Source: Drosophila pseudoobscura
Taxonomy: Eukaryota; Arthropoda; Insecta; Diptera; Drosophilidae
Direction of reading: 5' to 3'
Assembly (NCBI RefSeq): GCF_009870125.1
Contig: NC_046683.1
Coordinates: 47,383,869 to 47,447,868 of the forward strand
DNA length: 64,000 nt
The notes under the pieces: model-generated
The model's input: only the letters and a program-made list of their open reading frames with translations
Told to the model about the DNA's origin: nothing
Databases searched by the model: none
In this document: piece after piece, positions 1-11,526 of the stretch
How positions within the stretch are numbered: the stretch's first letter is position 1
How the letters are laid out: each line of letters opens with the position of its first letter
Program-made: the position numbers and the translations under genes

Positions 1-845
1 TATACTCACGGAAATTTGAAGATATGTAAAAGATAGTAGAAGAAGCTGAAGTTATTTTAATAACTTGTAAACTTGTGATCTTTGATTTGAAGATGCATTC
101 TGAAAATGTAAACTCTTGACGAAATGCCTTCCCCAACCATCCGAGCTGTGAATAATTTCCAAAGAAATAAACTTGATATAATTTTTGGGTTTCTTTTTAA
201 ATATTTTTGTTTATTCATTTTGAAATTTCTTTGCTTTGTGTGAGCTTTTCCGCTTAGATGATAACGTTTTATTTTAATACATTAATAATACAATAATACA
301 CTGATGTATATACGTTCCGTTCCTGTTCTGGAGACTCTGTATCTATAAAAAAAACGAGTGTGCTGGGATATTTACAATTTGATTTGGTTAGACACTAAAG
401 ACTACAACTACAACGTAGGTTAGGTGCTGGTGCTGACACAAAAAAAAAAAAAAACGACTCGAGGAGGAGCTCTCTCAATGCTTAAAACTAAATAAAATTA
501 ATTTACAATTAGGATTTTTCCATAGATACTCGTATATCTTTTCGATTTGATACTTTTCTTGTTTTCCTTAATTGGTTAGTGCGAAAAAAATAAATTATTG
601 TTTAGCGTATATTATAGATGGTTTTTTGTGTGTATTGGCTAGGAATGTGGTTTCTTGTGAGTGATTTTTCTTAGATCTGTTTAGAGATTTCACTAGAATT
701 AAGCGGGGAGGATTGATAGAGGGTTGAGGGCTGATAGAGGTTGGCTTACTTAGAGCTTCTGAAGATTTAAAACCAGTGGATCACTTTGGGAATGCTTCAA
801 CAATTGTACTCTACTCTGTACTCTACGCGGGGGACGGGATTCCCT
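1..845 (-). other. D: Dichaete 3' UTR and downstream flank
   Basis: AT-rich sequence immediately 3' of the Dichaete stop codon, read on the minus strand. AATAAA poly(A) signals on that strand lie at 268-273 and 210-215, which would give a 3' UTR of roughly 550-650 bases. An A run at 440-454 and T-rich stretches fit a UTR. No coding region is visible here. The exact cleavage site cannot be placed without cDNA. Confidence 0.55.
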
Positions 846-2033
846 CTAATAGAGGACCGGCACTGGTCGCCTCAGGGCGCTGTCCATGGAGCCGTCCATT
901 CCATTGGGTGTGATGGTTCCCGGCGAGGATCCTGGCGAGGAGGTGGACGATGAGGTGTACAGGCCAGCGGCTGCGGCATTGGCGGAGTGGGCGGCGTACA
1001 GGGAGGGCGCCGACATGCCCGAGTAGATGCCGGAGTAGAAGCTGCTCAGGGACGTCGGGGGAAGCTGGGGCGGTGCTTGCTGGGACTCCAGCACCTTGTG
1101 GCCCTGATTGTTGGCCGCCGCAGCGGCTGCGGCCTGTGACTGATGCAGCTTTGACAGGGCCAAAGGATCGAAGCCTCCGAAGTACGGCACCGGGTAGGGC
1201 TGATCGAGGTGGTGCGACGGGGCAAAGTACGGAGGCAGTTGGTGGAAGGGATTGTAGCCCCCGGCACCGGCTCCTGGACCACCGCCCAACTTCTGCTGTC
1301 CCATTCCGTTGGCCTGCATCTGGAGTCCGCCCTGGGGGCCGGCGGTCATGGGATTCTTGGGCTTGCGACGTGGGCGGTACTTGTAGTCTGGGTGCTCCTT
1401 CATGTGGAGGGCACGCAGGCGCTTGGCCTCGTCGATGAAAGGCCGCTTCTCGGACTCAGCCAGCAGCTTCCACTCAGCGCCCAGGCGCTTGGAGATCTCG
1501 GAGTTGTGCATCTTGGGGTTGTCCTTGGCGATCTGACGGCGCTGGAGCCGCGACCAGACCATGAAGGCGTTCATGGGTCGCTTGATGTGTCCCTCCTGGC
1601 CGGGCGAGGTGGCGAGGCTGTGCATCCCAGAGGACTGATGGTTGGCGTGCCCCGAAGATCCGATGCTGGAACCGTTTCCCATGCCGCTGCTGCCCAGGCT
1701 GCTCTGGCTGCCCAGACTTCCGGCGGAGCCGATGGAGCTGTTGGGCGACAGGGTCTGCTGGGCCGACACGGCGCTGTGCATATGATGGGGCGTCATGTGA
1801 TGGTGGTGGCCCATGCCGGGGCCGCTGGGAAGCCCGTTGCCATTTGGCGAGCCACCCATGGCGGCCAGGCTCTGGGAGTAGTGAAGCACCCGCTTGATAT
1901 CCATATCCATGCCCGGGCTCAGCTGCAGCTGGCCCTGGTGGGCGTAGTCGCTGGGCGAGGGGAGCTCCAGTCCCTGTCCGCCGCCGGCGCCCAGGTGGAA
2001 TCCGTAGTTCGGGTGCGACGATAAAGTGGCCAT
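846..2033 (-). CDS. D: Dichaete (fish-hook), SOX-B HMG-box transcription factor
   Basis: Intact intronless reading frame of 395 residues. The HMG box spans about residues 149-227, opening with [19 protein letters not shown] and closing with [12 protein letters not shown], the signature of group B SOX proteins. Sequence N-terminal to the box ([20 protein letters not shown]) and the C-terminal end ([13 protein letters not shown]) match Dichaete, not SoxNeuro or Sox21, as I remember those proteins. Dichaete bends DNA in the minor groove and acts in segmentation, nervous system and hindgut development. The start is the first ATG of the frame, in the context AGAATGGCC. Flanking regions are rich in Gly, Ser, His and Ala. 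It is slightly longer than the D. melanogaster protein (about 382 residues), mainly through N-terminal Gly/His/Ser expansions. The lack of introns is normal for this gene. Confidence 0.97.
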   Translation of the reverse strand: MATLSSHPNYGFHLGAGGGQGLELPSPSDYAHQGQLQLSPGMDMDIKRVLHYSQSLAAMGGSPNGNGLPSGPGMGHHHHMTPHHMHSAVSAQQTLSPNSSIGSAGSLGSQSSLGSSGMGNGSSIGSSGHANHQSSGMHSLATSPGQEGHIKRPMNAFMVWSRLQRRQIAKDNPKMHNSEISKRLGAEWKLLAESEKRPFIDEAKRLRALHMKEHPDYKYRPRRKPKNPMTAGPQGGLQMQANGMGQQKLGGGPGAGAGGYNPFHQLPPYFAPSHHLDQPYPVPYFGGFDPLALSKLHQSQAAAAAAANNQGHKVLESQQAPPQLPPTSLSSFYSGIYSGMSAPSLYAAHSANAAAAGLYTSSSTSSPGSSPGTITPNGMDGSMDSALRRPVPVLY

Positions 2034-2480
2034 TCTAACGGTTTGTCACTCAAAAAATCTTTTTCTTCAATCAAAAAAAAATTGTTTTCTTTCTGTGTAC
2101 TTCTTTGCTTTGTCTCTTTTTCGGTAATCTCTCTTTTATTGGAGGTATTCACTTCACTGTTTCTCACAAAGGTCTGTGTTCTGTTTTTTTTTTTTATTTG
2201 TGGACTTGTGCTATCAACGAAACGTCTCTGACTGGTTTCTAGTGCTGCTCGATGCTTCTGTTTGGGCCAACAGCTATTTTCTGACTGATTTGTCTGCGCA
2301 ATTATTGGGACCGACACGACTGCAGTCAAATCCAGTTTTTCTCGCAGTCCGGGCGCTGGGAGAGCGGAGCAGCGGAGCAACCACCCTGGCGCAGGTAAGT
2401 GGCGGGTGTGCGAGTGTGATGGCATGAGAGGACGGCAGGCTACCTGAATGCTGCCGTCGCTCTTCCTCTCTTTGGCTGCG
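2034..2480 (-). other. D: Dichaete 5' leader (inferred)
   Basis: Sequence between the Dichaete ATG and a candidate TATA box upstream. On the minus strand it is A-rich near the start codon (A runs around 2070-2082 and 2183-2197), which is common in fly leaders. Several upstream ATGs are present, so short uORFs are likely. The transcription start is not fixed by sequence alone; about 2480 is inferred from the TATA position. Confidence 0.4.
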
Positions 2481-2506
2481 TTATTGTTGGCTTTGTTCCA
2501 TTGGCT

Positions 2507-2514
2507 CTTTTATA
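2507..2514 (-). promoter_or_regulatory. D: Candidate TATA box for Dichaete
   Basis: The minus strand reads TATAAAAG here, a full TATA consensus, about 475 bases upstream of the Dichaete ATG. No strong Inr is visible 25-32 bases downstream (about 2478-2485), so the assignment rests on the TATA match and on the GA-rich tract just upstream. Confidence 0.4.
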
Positions 2515-2681
2515 TCGGTTATAGTTGTTCGCCCATTGAGGGGTGTGTTCAATAGACGAGTGAATAGAGCCAAAAGCCAACAGCAGCAGCAGCAACAACA
2601 ACGACAACAACGACAGTTTCTGTGTTCGGCTCTGCTTCGTGTTTTTCGTATCGTTTGCCGTTGCGACCTCATTCGAGTGTT

Positions 2682-2742
2682 GAGAGAGAAAGAGAGAGAG
2701 AGCGGGAGAGAGTGACAGAGAGAGGAGCATGAGAGAGAAGTG
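2682..2742. promoter_or_regulatory. GAGA tract upstream of Dichaete
   Basis: A near-continuous GAGAG run, followed at 2850-2960 by a CT-rich stretch that gives the same motif on the other strand. Such runs bind GAGA factor (Trl) and are usual at promoters of paused developmental genes such as SOX genes. They lie about 170-230 bases upstream of the candidate TATA box. Confidence 0.5.
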
Positions 2743-4522
2743 CTTAGGGTCGGAGAACATTGATTTTTGCACAGATTTCCGTTATTGTTCTGCAGCGACG
2801 TTGCACTTCCGCGGACTGCATTGTGGGAGAGAGGGGGAAAACGAGCTCACTCGCTCTCCCTCTCACTTCCTTCTTCTCATTACTCTCTTGATCTCTCTTC
2901 TATCTAGCGCTCTCTCTTTCTCTTTCCCTGTCTATGTTTCCCTCTCTTTCTCGCTTTCCCCCATGTTCACGAGTGTGTGTGTGTGCTTGTGCTTTTGCGT
3001 GTGTTGGGCCAATCACAATGGGCCTTTGGTGTGAATTTTAGTCCATTGTGGGTGGCTGTGTGCGGCTATGTACAGCTCTATATGCCCGGGAGCTGTATTT
3101 GTGTGTGTGCGTGTGAAAAGGACTTTTTAGTTTGTGAAAAGGACATGGAAACACGCTTTCCATTCTCTCGCTCTCCGCTCTCTATGGCCATTCTTTCGTT
3201 TCGTCTTCCTTTCTTTACCATTCTTCTCCCTTCCCTTGTTTTGTTGTGCTACTTCTTCCCCGCCGCCCGAAAAGGATATTACTGCAATTATTTACTTATT
3301 TGGCCAAAGAAAAGTGGGTCCGGATAAAGGAGCGCACAAAGCAATGAGTGGAAATGAGGCGAAGCTCAGCCAAAATGCATGTAAAGTGTTCCTATATGCT
3401 TGCCCCCGGCTGTATGTATGTGGAGTGGTTGTGGGTGGCAGGTGGGTGGCTGGAGGGTGGAGCGGCTGGATGGTCTGAGGGTGGTGCGGGTGGCCGCCTA
3501 GTTGCCTGCGATTGCACAATGCCCGACAAAGGAAAATGTTGAAAAATGTATAACGCCAAAAGTATATGTACATTTATTTTGATACGTTTCGTTGAGTGGA
3601 ATTTTCTGTACTCTTTTTGGAGAAGATAGAAACTAGCGGTAAACCTTTGCAGTTTGATCATTTTTCAATCTTCTACCCAGTACCCATTACTCTACGAAGA
3701 TTGGATACAATTTAATATTATGATTTTACTAAAAATCATCAAATATACAGCATTCATGCGATTACTGGCTTAGTTGTGTCTCCCATTACAGCCCTACACT
3801 CCCCCTAGATTCTAACCTGACACTTTCTCTAACGCACACACGTGTGAGTACACACACACACAGAAACAGTGCAGTTTGCAATTGCATTCAAAATGCTCTT
3901 ATACCTGGCCCATGGCATAGAGCATAAAAAGCTTTCAGCGTTCTTAACGTTTCCTTTGTGTCTGCGTTCACCAAAATAAAGAAGAAGAAAAACGAAAAAA
4001 AAACGAATAAAACAACAAAAAACTCAAATAATAAATAAAGAAGAAAAAAACTGTTGATGTGTTGTGTAATGGAAAAAGTTTTGTTCGTGCAACGTTTTCC
4101 TTTCTAACCATTCAGCTTTTTCCTTAGAATAAGTGAGTGGGGGCGAGTGAGATAGAGACGGAAGGACACACAGTGGATAAGAGGGGTTTATTGAGGAAGA
4201 GAGACAGACAGAGGGTTTTGCTTTTTAAGAAGCTATCCCCACTCTTTGTTGCGAAAGTACGAGTACTTATGCATAACAGTATGCACATACATACATACAT
4301 ATGTACATATATCGTAATTTTATAGTTCACATTTTGGTAGCTTCTGCTCTAGACTCTACTGGGCATTATTCAGTTATGTGAAAGCCCCGAACCCATTTGC
4401 CATTAACCATTATCCTTTCACCTTTCTCACTGTCCTGCTTAACCCCCAGCTCAACTCCTTCTCAGTTCTCTGATTCTCATTATCCTCAGAGAGTCGCGCG
4501 TTTCATTGTTTGCCCCGCACCA

Positions 4523-4558
4523 TTGTTGATTGTTGATTGTGGATTGTTGATTGTTGTT
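4523..4558. repeat. TTGTTGA-type minisatellite
   Basis: Five imperfect heptamer-like units (TTGTTGA and TTGTGGA) in tandem in the Dichaete-nanchung spacer. No function is suggested. Confidence 0.6.
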
Positions 4559-7500
4559 CATGTCATTCAATTTTCATTTGGGGAGCTGGTTCTTTTTTGC
4601 AATGTACGTTTTTTCATTCTTTCATTCTGTATTGTTTTTTTTTTTTTTAATTAAATTCAGTAACAATCGAGCAATGTGATATTCAACAATTATCACAATG
4701 AATAAATGATAATGAGAAAAATGAAACGAAAATAAAAGCCAAACGAGGTTACATTCCACCTTTTATTCCAAATGATTGAATTGTTCAATTATTGATGTAC
4801 ATATTAATGTATATATGTACATATGTATGTATGGGTATGTATGCATCTTTTTTGCAATCGGATTTCCATTTATACTTATATAATTCTGTATGCACGACAC
4901 CTGGCATTGGATGAAGAAAAATGAAACATTTTAGCTGGATTTTCTCACGTATTTAGTTCCGCCTTTGTTCATTTTGCATTCGAATCGAATTTCCCCATCC
5001 AATGCTCTGCCACCCACTAGATTTTCTCGTTGATTCCTCTCGTTGTGCGGACGTGTCCATTTGATTGCTTCACAGATTTCAGCGCTTTTCACATGTCATT
5101 CTAGTTAAGAGCATTTTTGGCATGCTCACGAATATTCCTTCATTTCACCCGCTTTTCCACTTTTCCGATGCTGATCTGCTTCGTGCTCTTTTTGGGTTGG
5201 AAAAATGAAAAATTATGGCATATTTATCAGGCAGTGGGATGGAGAGAGAGAGCGAGTCGCGTCACGTCGGGGCAGGCAGGACCTGGTTGGGATAATGAAA
5301 ACATTTGGCTGTACAATTTACGATATATATGGACATATTTATGTGCAGGAAGAAGAAGAGACATGAAAAGTGTATTCCATTTGAATACATATTTAAATTT
5401 ATTAAATTATAATTTACAGAATTTTATCACGGCTTAGAGATTAACCAGATATTTTTATGTATATATATCTTCACCTGTGCTCAATATCTTATCTAAACAT
5501 ATACCTCATCTCTATAGCGAAATGCCAAATCACCGCCTAGTTACCAATTTGTTCCACTAAAATCAACGAAAACTATTCATGGGGAGCATGGGAAAACATA
5601 CCCGAGCTAAATTTTCAGAACCAGGCGTGATTATGCGACAAGAAATGGCCAAATTGTCTCAGAAATGTTGTTTCTCAGCTCATCCGTGGCTCAGGCCATT
5701 AGGAGAACAAAACAAGATAATATTCAATGGAAAACTGTCCTTATAGATAGGAAAAGGACGCCCACATGTGTTGTCGACTTCCGTTTCGGCTTCACCTGAT
5801 GCGAACCGGTTCTGTCATGGATATTGCACAATCCCATCCCGAGGAGGAACAACTTTTGTATCCGTTTTCCCCATTGTTCTACGCTCTATGCAGTTCAAGG
5901 GAACTCTAGGAATGCATTTTGTTGTGTACTATTTCAATAAACAATGCTTTGCAGTGGACTATTTCCGGGGTCAGTTATTGTTATTGATAATATATATTTT
6001 CCAATATCATCCTGGACAAAAGCATTCAGCAATTCAGTTTTCCTAACAATTTGCGGTATTTGCTAGAGGGATAATTGGTGGAGAAAACACGTGTAAGCCC
6101 GCATGACTTGGTCGTTCCGCTCTGGGTTCGAAGGAATGTGGGAAAATCGAATGCAAATCCAATTGTCGGAGCTGTCAGAGCGTAGGCCATCGATGGCCAC
6201 TCATAATCCATGCTCGATTTGAGCTCATTACGGTACCAGGTCCTAGATGTCATAACAGATTAACCAGGAAACGTTCACATCTCTGATTCTGATTCTGATT
6301 TGGATTCGGATTCTGATTCCACCTCCTTCCCTTCCTCCATTGTTCAGAAAAGTTCCTCCATCAGCCACTTGGACTAAACGATGTTAATTTCTTGAACGTG
6401 TACGGGTACGGTGCGGTTAGGGTTAGGGCTTCACGGGTCTGTTCTGTTCTGTTCTGCCTTTTCGTACCTTTCCCTGGCTAGGATCTCAAACTTGAGGCTT
6501 TTTTTTCTTCCCATTTGTAATCGAAACGAGCCACTTAAAGAGCTACGCGATCCTTGAGTCAAATTTCTTTATACTTGGTTTTCATATTTCATTTCTTCTC
6601 ATTTTTGCATATTTAGGGGTTGACTCCGAGGGGGTGTGGAGGGGTGGTGGTAGGGTGGTGGCGGGCAGCTATGCTATTGAAGTGCTTTGGTAGGTCTAAT
6701 TTTTGTTGTCGCTCGTCTCGGGGCAAATCGTCGCCGTCAAAGTGCCCACTCGATGCGACTTCCACTCAAGTGCGGGCCCGGCCATGGAGATGGAGTGGCC
6801 TACACAGCGGAGGAGAGGCAAGTTCCGTTCCTGGTCGGCGTGCCGAATCCCACGGTGTGTGTTTACGACCAACAAGCACAGTTGGAATGAGTCCAGAACG
6901 GGCTGCGACTCGGGAACGGTGTCTGGCCCTGGGTCTGGGAGTTCAGCCTCCGTGTAATGCGAGAGGAATTAGCTGCCCAAATTGTGTCAAAATGTGGTTC
7001 TTGTGGCTGTAGCCCGAGGGCTAAACATCGGTTTTACATGGGGGTGGTCGTGGGGCGTTTCCCCGGAAAAACCACAGCCAAATGAGGTCCACTCACCTGA
7101 TGGGTGAGCGCCTGTCAAAATCAGTTTATCGTTGGCGTTGGCGTTGACGATGACGATGACGTTTCCAACCCCCGATGACTGGAATCGGTTTGACAACCTG
7201 CAATCATCTTTGCTGGTGTTGGACGCCCACTTTTGAGAGCGTTTTAGAACTTAATTAGAAGCAGCAGATACAAAGCACGGAATTTGAAGGAACACAAATG
7301 TTTATTACGATCAAGTATATCGGCGCGAGCAAGCGAGGCGAGTGGGCCGGGGGTTGGCTATGCTATCCATACACAAACCAGTCTGATAAAAAACTTAAAC
7401 ACATAGAATTGATATGTATAGCCACTGCTACCATTTCGTTCTTGAACCTCTGCAGTATTTCCTTTTTAGTTGACCCTATCCCCCCACCCCCCAGAAAGCA

Positions 7501-7983
7501 TCTCCATCTCCGTCTCCCTTTCGTTTTCCCAAACTCAATTTCAATTACACTTGGCTGTTTTTCCTCTCCTTTTCCTTTGACTTTTTTAGGTGCGGCTTCT
7601 TCGCGTAATTAATTTCAGTCATTTGGCAAATGGTTTCCCACAAAGTCAAAGGGTTTTATTGAGCGCGTTTAATGTTGGCAGAGATCAAAGCGGTCTTTAA
7701 GCAACTGAAAGACACCTTGACACAGGAAACACCCTCCTTCTGGCGGAATGGCCCGGCCCCTTCGCTTGTTTGTTTGTATTTTCTATTTTCTATTTATTTT
7801 CTTTGGTCGAATGAAACATTTTCACTCAAGTGATTTGATTTGGCGAATTGAATTTTCATTCCAAGTATGTATGCATATCAAGACCGAGGCTTGGAATATC
7901 AGAGTGCCCCCTGCTATCCCATCCCAAGCTCCCCATCAATCAGTCATTCAGTCATTCAGTCGCTCAGTCAGTCAGACTTGGCG

Positions 7984-8033
7984 GCGTCGCCGTCGTCGTT
8001 GTCGCTGTCGTTGTTGTTGTTGTTGTTGTTGTG
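7984..8033. repeat. GTC/GTT trinucleotide tract
   Basis: A run of GTC triplets grading into GTT triplets. A GCT/GTGGCT-rich tract follows at about 8150-8205. It is a simple repeat in the Dichaete-nanchung spacer. Confidence 0.6.
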
Positions 8034-10847
8034 CTGATTGTTTGTTTAGCGTCCTCCCGCGAGACTCAAGTGGCAAAACATTATTTTGTTCAGGAAATTC
8101 AATTAAAACTTTGCGGTTTTTTGTTAGAATTTGTTTTTTTTCACTTTGGCTGTGGCTGAGGCTGTGGCTGCTGCTGCTGCTGTGGCGGCTGCTGCTCCTC
8201 TGCTGCTTTCAATATTCAAGTGGTTTTCAATCAAAACGAGGCGTATTATTGAACCTATGGGATCTGTGAGGGAGAACAGTGAGGGAGCGGTTCCACGGGC
8301 AGGAGTCAAATCAATATATTGAAGGTGAGAGTTGGTGGGTGACTTGTGCCTAGAAATATCCTCAACGGCATTAGAAGTAGTTACCGATTCTGGCTTTAAA
8401 TAACACCCGTTTGGTTACCCATGTAAGGCAGTCCTCCTTTTTACCTTTCTGCCCTTTTACCATACTATTTTTTTTGGGCACTCCAACGAATCCTTCAATT
8501 CCATACGAACTATCCGTTCCATTGACACATAATCAATGACTGCCTGAAATGGAGGAAAAATCGCAGCCACAAGTGTCGAGGCATGCAAATGACAGGCCGC
8601 CTGGCAATGGCAATGGCAGCCCCAAACACACACACAAATATCAAAATCAAATTCACTCAAAATAACATTTAATAAAATCAATGTGCTTAAAAAGTTTACC
8701 CCGAAAAAAGGAGAGCGCACACACGGGAATAAAATCATCAATTTCACGTTTTGGGTGCTAGATAAATTTCCATTTCCATATGGGTGAGTGGAGCAACACC
8801 CCCCGAATACTCTCCCCTCCCTTCCCTTCCGTTCTATTGCATTCCATTCCATGGGCAGCGACAGTGTTAAATCAAAGAGCAAAGCCCAAATGCAAACAAA
8901 GTTAACAAAGGTCAAACCCTTAACCCTTGCTCAATAGCCAGCGCCCTCCCCCTTTGGCGGCCCACCCACAAACCAAATAAACGATTGCCAAAAAAGAAAA
9001 ATAAATTGCAAACTTTTGTCCTTTGTACTTTGATTTGCATAAATAATTTACTTTAAACAAACTCTTGAGTATCCAAACGAGAAGAACGCAAAGAAATCTG
9101 AGCAAAGAAAAAGGCAGTCAATGCTGAGGGGAAATCGAATTTTCTTTGAGTTCTAGTGGCAGTTCACCTGGGAAAAGTCCATAATTCTTCCTTGAATGCT
9201 TCTTGAACAATTTACCTTTGCCCGATCCCGAGCCCAAGCCCAAAACCAACTCCCAAAGGATTCAACTTGAGTTCAGAAACATTTTTCAGGATGTTTTTCT
9301 TGTTGTTGTTGTTGTGGGCTGTGAAAGCCAAAAAGAAAGAACAGACCCTGGAAAACAATTACGATAGTTAAGGCCGAATCACAGACGGCATTTAAAAGTC
9401 ATTTGGCAAACGCCCCTCGCCGAAATTGCGCTATAAACGATGTTGCTCAAGGATCATAAAGCGGCTCCGGGCAGTACGAGTACAGTATGTTTCTAGGAAT
9501 AAGCAGAATGTGAAAAACTGTTCGCATTAGCATTTCACGTTTTCCTGCCTCTGCCTCTGGCTCTGCCTCTGCCCTTCCAGCGCTCAGCTCGTTTTTATTG
9601 TTATTGTTTTACAATGTTTGTGTGGGCCGAGGAGGGGCGTAATTAAACAGCTTTCCCAACCTTTTTTTATTGCTGGAAATTTTCACAAGTCGACTAAGAA
9701 AACAAGATTCCACTCTCTACCCTATAAATCTTTCTCTACTCAGTTTACGAAATACGTGCTGTAAATTGTAATTATGGTATGAAATGGTATCATTCCATCT
9801 TCCATGTATCGAACGTAAGAGTATTTCGCCATAGCATTCCAGTAACTAATAAAATTGTGCAAATTTTGATGATTATATTACGGTAAGATGTATTCATTTC
9901 GTAATGTTTTGTATGAACTGTTATTCTGTAGTTATTCCCAACTATAGTTGTGTTCCCCAAATGAATATTCCCGAAAGTGAAAAAGAGTAAATATTCATGA
10001 AGGACAAGTAATTATTTAGTCATCTATAGTAGAATCGTCAATTCCAGACTATTCCATTTACAAATTGGTTTCTATGTACAAATATATTTTCGACAATTTG
10101 AATGATCATTACAGAGGGGTTTATTCGTAGTCAAGAAGGTCAGGGAAATGTTTTACGCTGAAAAAATAAAGGAAGTGGGCGTTGATCTGGGCCTGGAGGT
10201 GGGCGTGCCCACACCATTCACAGCTGCCACCGAAGCTGAACCCAAAACATATGATTATCCGTCGAACTCGACACCTCAGACTGTGTGCGTTCAGTAATTA
10301 CATGTGGACGGACCCACCCGGGACACAAAGCCAAGCCGAAGCCGATGCCAAAGCCAACGCCAATCGCCAAAGCTGGGAACATACTTTCTGGCCACACTGT
10401 GACATATTCAAATGGTTATTGTTGGAAGCCCTTTTGTTGTGATCGTCAAGGGTTGGACACCATATCATTAGCGCCACACCCGAAGGAAAGTGTTCAGAAG
10501 GGGTTTGGGCTGGGAACTTTTGCACGGATCGAATGGGATCGCAAAAATCAAAAATGAGACTTGGCTATAGCTATGGCTATGGCACCGGCAACACAGCGGG
10601 AACTAAATTGCTCTATTCAAACTCAATTAAAGTCAAGCTGCGGCAAGCTGGGCCTCTGAGAGCAGCTCAGATAGTGAGTAGTGAGTGATCCTTGCTCTTT
10701 AACACTTTCGTATAGAACTCTAGGGCCACGGCTACCCTCTATCGTTATTTCATTCCATTCTTTTGTGCTCGAACGCGAACAAAGGCGCCTGCTAAACGCT
10801 TCCGGCAGAGAGGGATCTAGAGGGAGACCCTCGAGGATCTGATACCA

Positions 10848-10886
10848 GCCGATGCCGATGCCGATGCCGATCCCAATGCCGATCCC
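10848..10886. repeat. GCCGAT hexamer repeat
   Basis: Six hexamer units in tandem, four of them exact GCCGAT. The minus strand reads as a Gly-Ile repeat in one frame, but there is no gene around it. Confidence 0.6.
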
Positions 10887-11423
10887 ACGCATAATCCGGC
10901 AGTGCTCCCATTGATGTCAATCATCGATATCCCTCGCGATACGGATACAACAATGCAAGGTGTCAGGCCTTTGTTTGCGAATATTTTTTCTTCCAACCTT
11001 CAACCTTCGGCCTTCATCTTTTATTCATTATTTTCCCTGTCCTCACTGCTGTGTCGCTGCTACAATTGCAATTACGTAATCGTTATCATCATGTGCAAAT
11101 CGATAAGCGGATGTTGTCCTATGCCCCCGCTCCATTGGACTCCATCTTTATTGGCCCAGACCCATAAAAGATGTTGGCTTAATTCAAATGGCCGCCACTT
11201 GCCGCGACTTGGCTCTGTTTGCCAAGTCATAAAGCGGAACATTTATGGTGTCTTACGAGCATGAGATGAGGGTGGATATAACGGATTGGGCAGCATGGTT
11301 CATTGCTTCATGGGACTTATAAACGGAACTCTATAAAATAGAATTGTTTGCTACATTCATCTATTCGATATTTGAAGGCGGTTTCAGTGAACTGTTGCTG
11401 TGAAACGGACTGTCGACTCTCAA

Positions 11424-11429
11424 TTTATT
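11424..11429 (-). terminator. nan: Poly(A) signal of nanchung
   Basis: AATAAA on the minus strand about 100 bases 3' of the nanchung stop codon, a normal distance for a compact fly 3' UTR. Confidence 0.55.
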
Positions 11430-11526
11430 GCACAAACTGAACAGATTTCAACAAGGCTCAATAAAACTTGAACTAATTAAGTGCTTCGGGGGTCGTCAGG
11501 GCAGAACAGGACAGGGAAGAAGGACC

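Larger units (their letters stand above)
2743..11423. other. Spacer between Dichaete and nanchung, no supported gene
   Basis: About 8.7 kb in which no reading frame resembles a known protein or shows exon structure. It holds CT/GT tracts (2850-3005), CATA-type repeats (4278-4312 and 4796-4850), GATTCT-type repeats (about 6280-6325), CTCTGC repeats (about 9543-9580) and CAGT repeats (about 7935-7975). Dichaete is known in D. melanogaster to have extensive flanking enhancers, so regulatory content is likely, but none can be named from sequence alone. Confidence 0.6.

Noticed and set aside
1209..2024. 271-residue plus-strand frame opposite Dichaete
   Set aside because: It is the antisense shadow of the conserved Dichaete coding sequence; no domain or splice structure.
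6417..6428. TTAGGGTTAGGG, a vertebrate-type telomere word
   Set aside because: Only two units, and Drosophila does not use this telomere repeat; chance.
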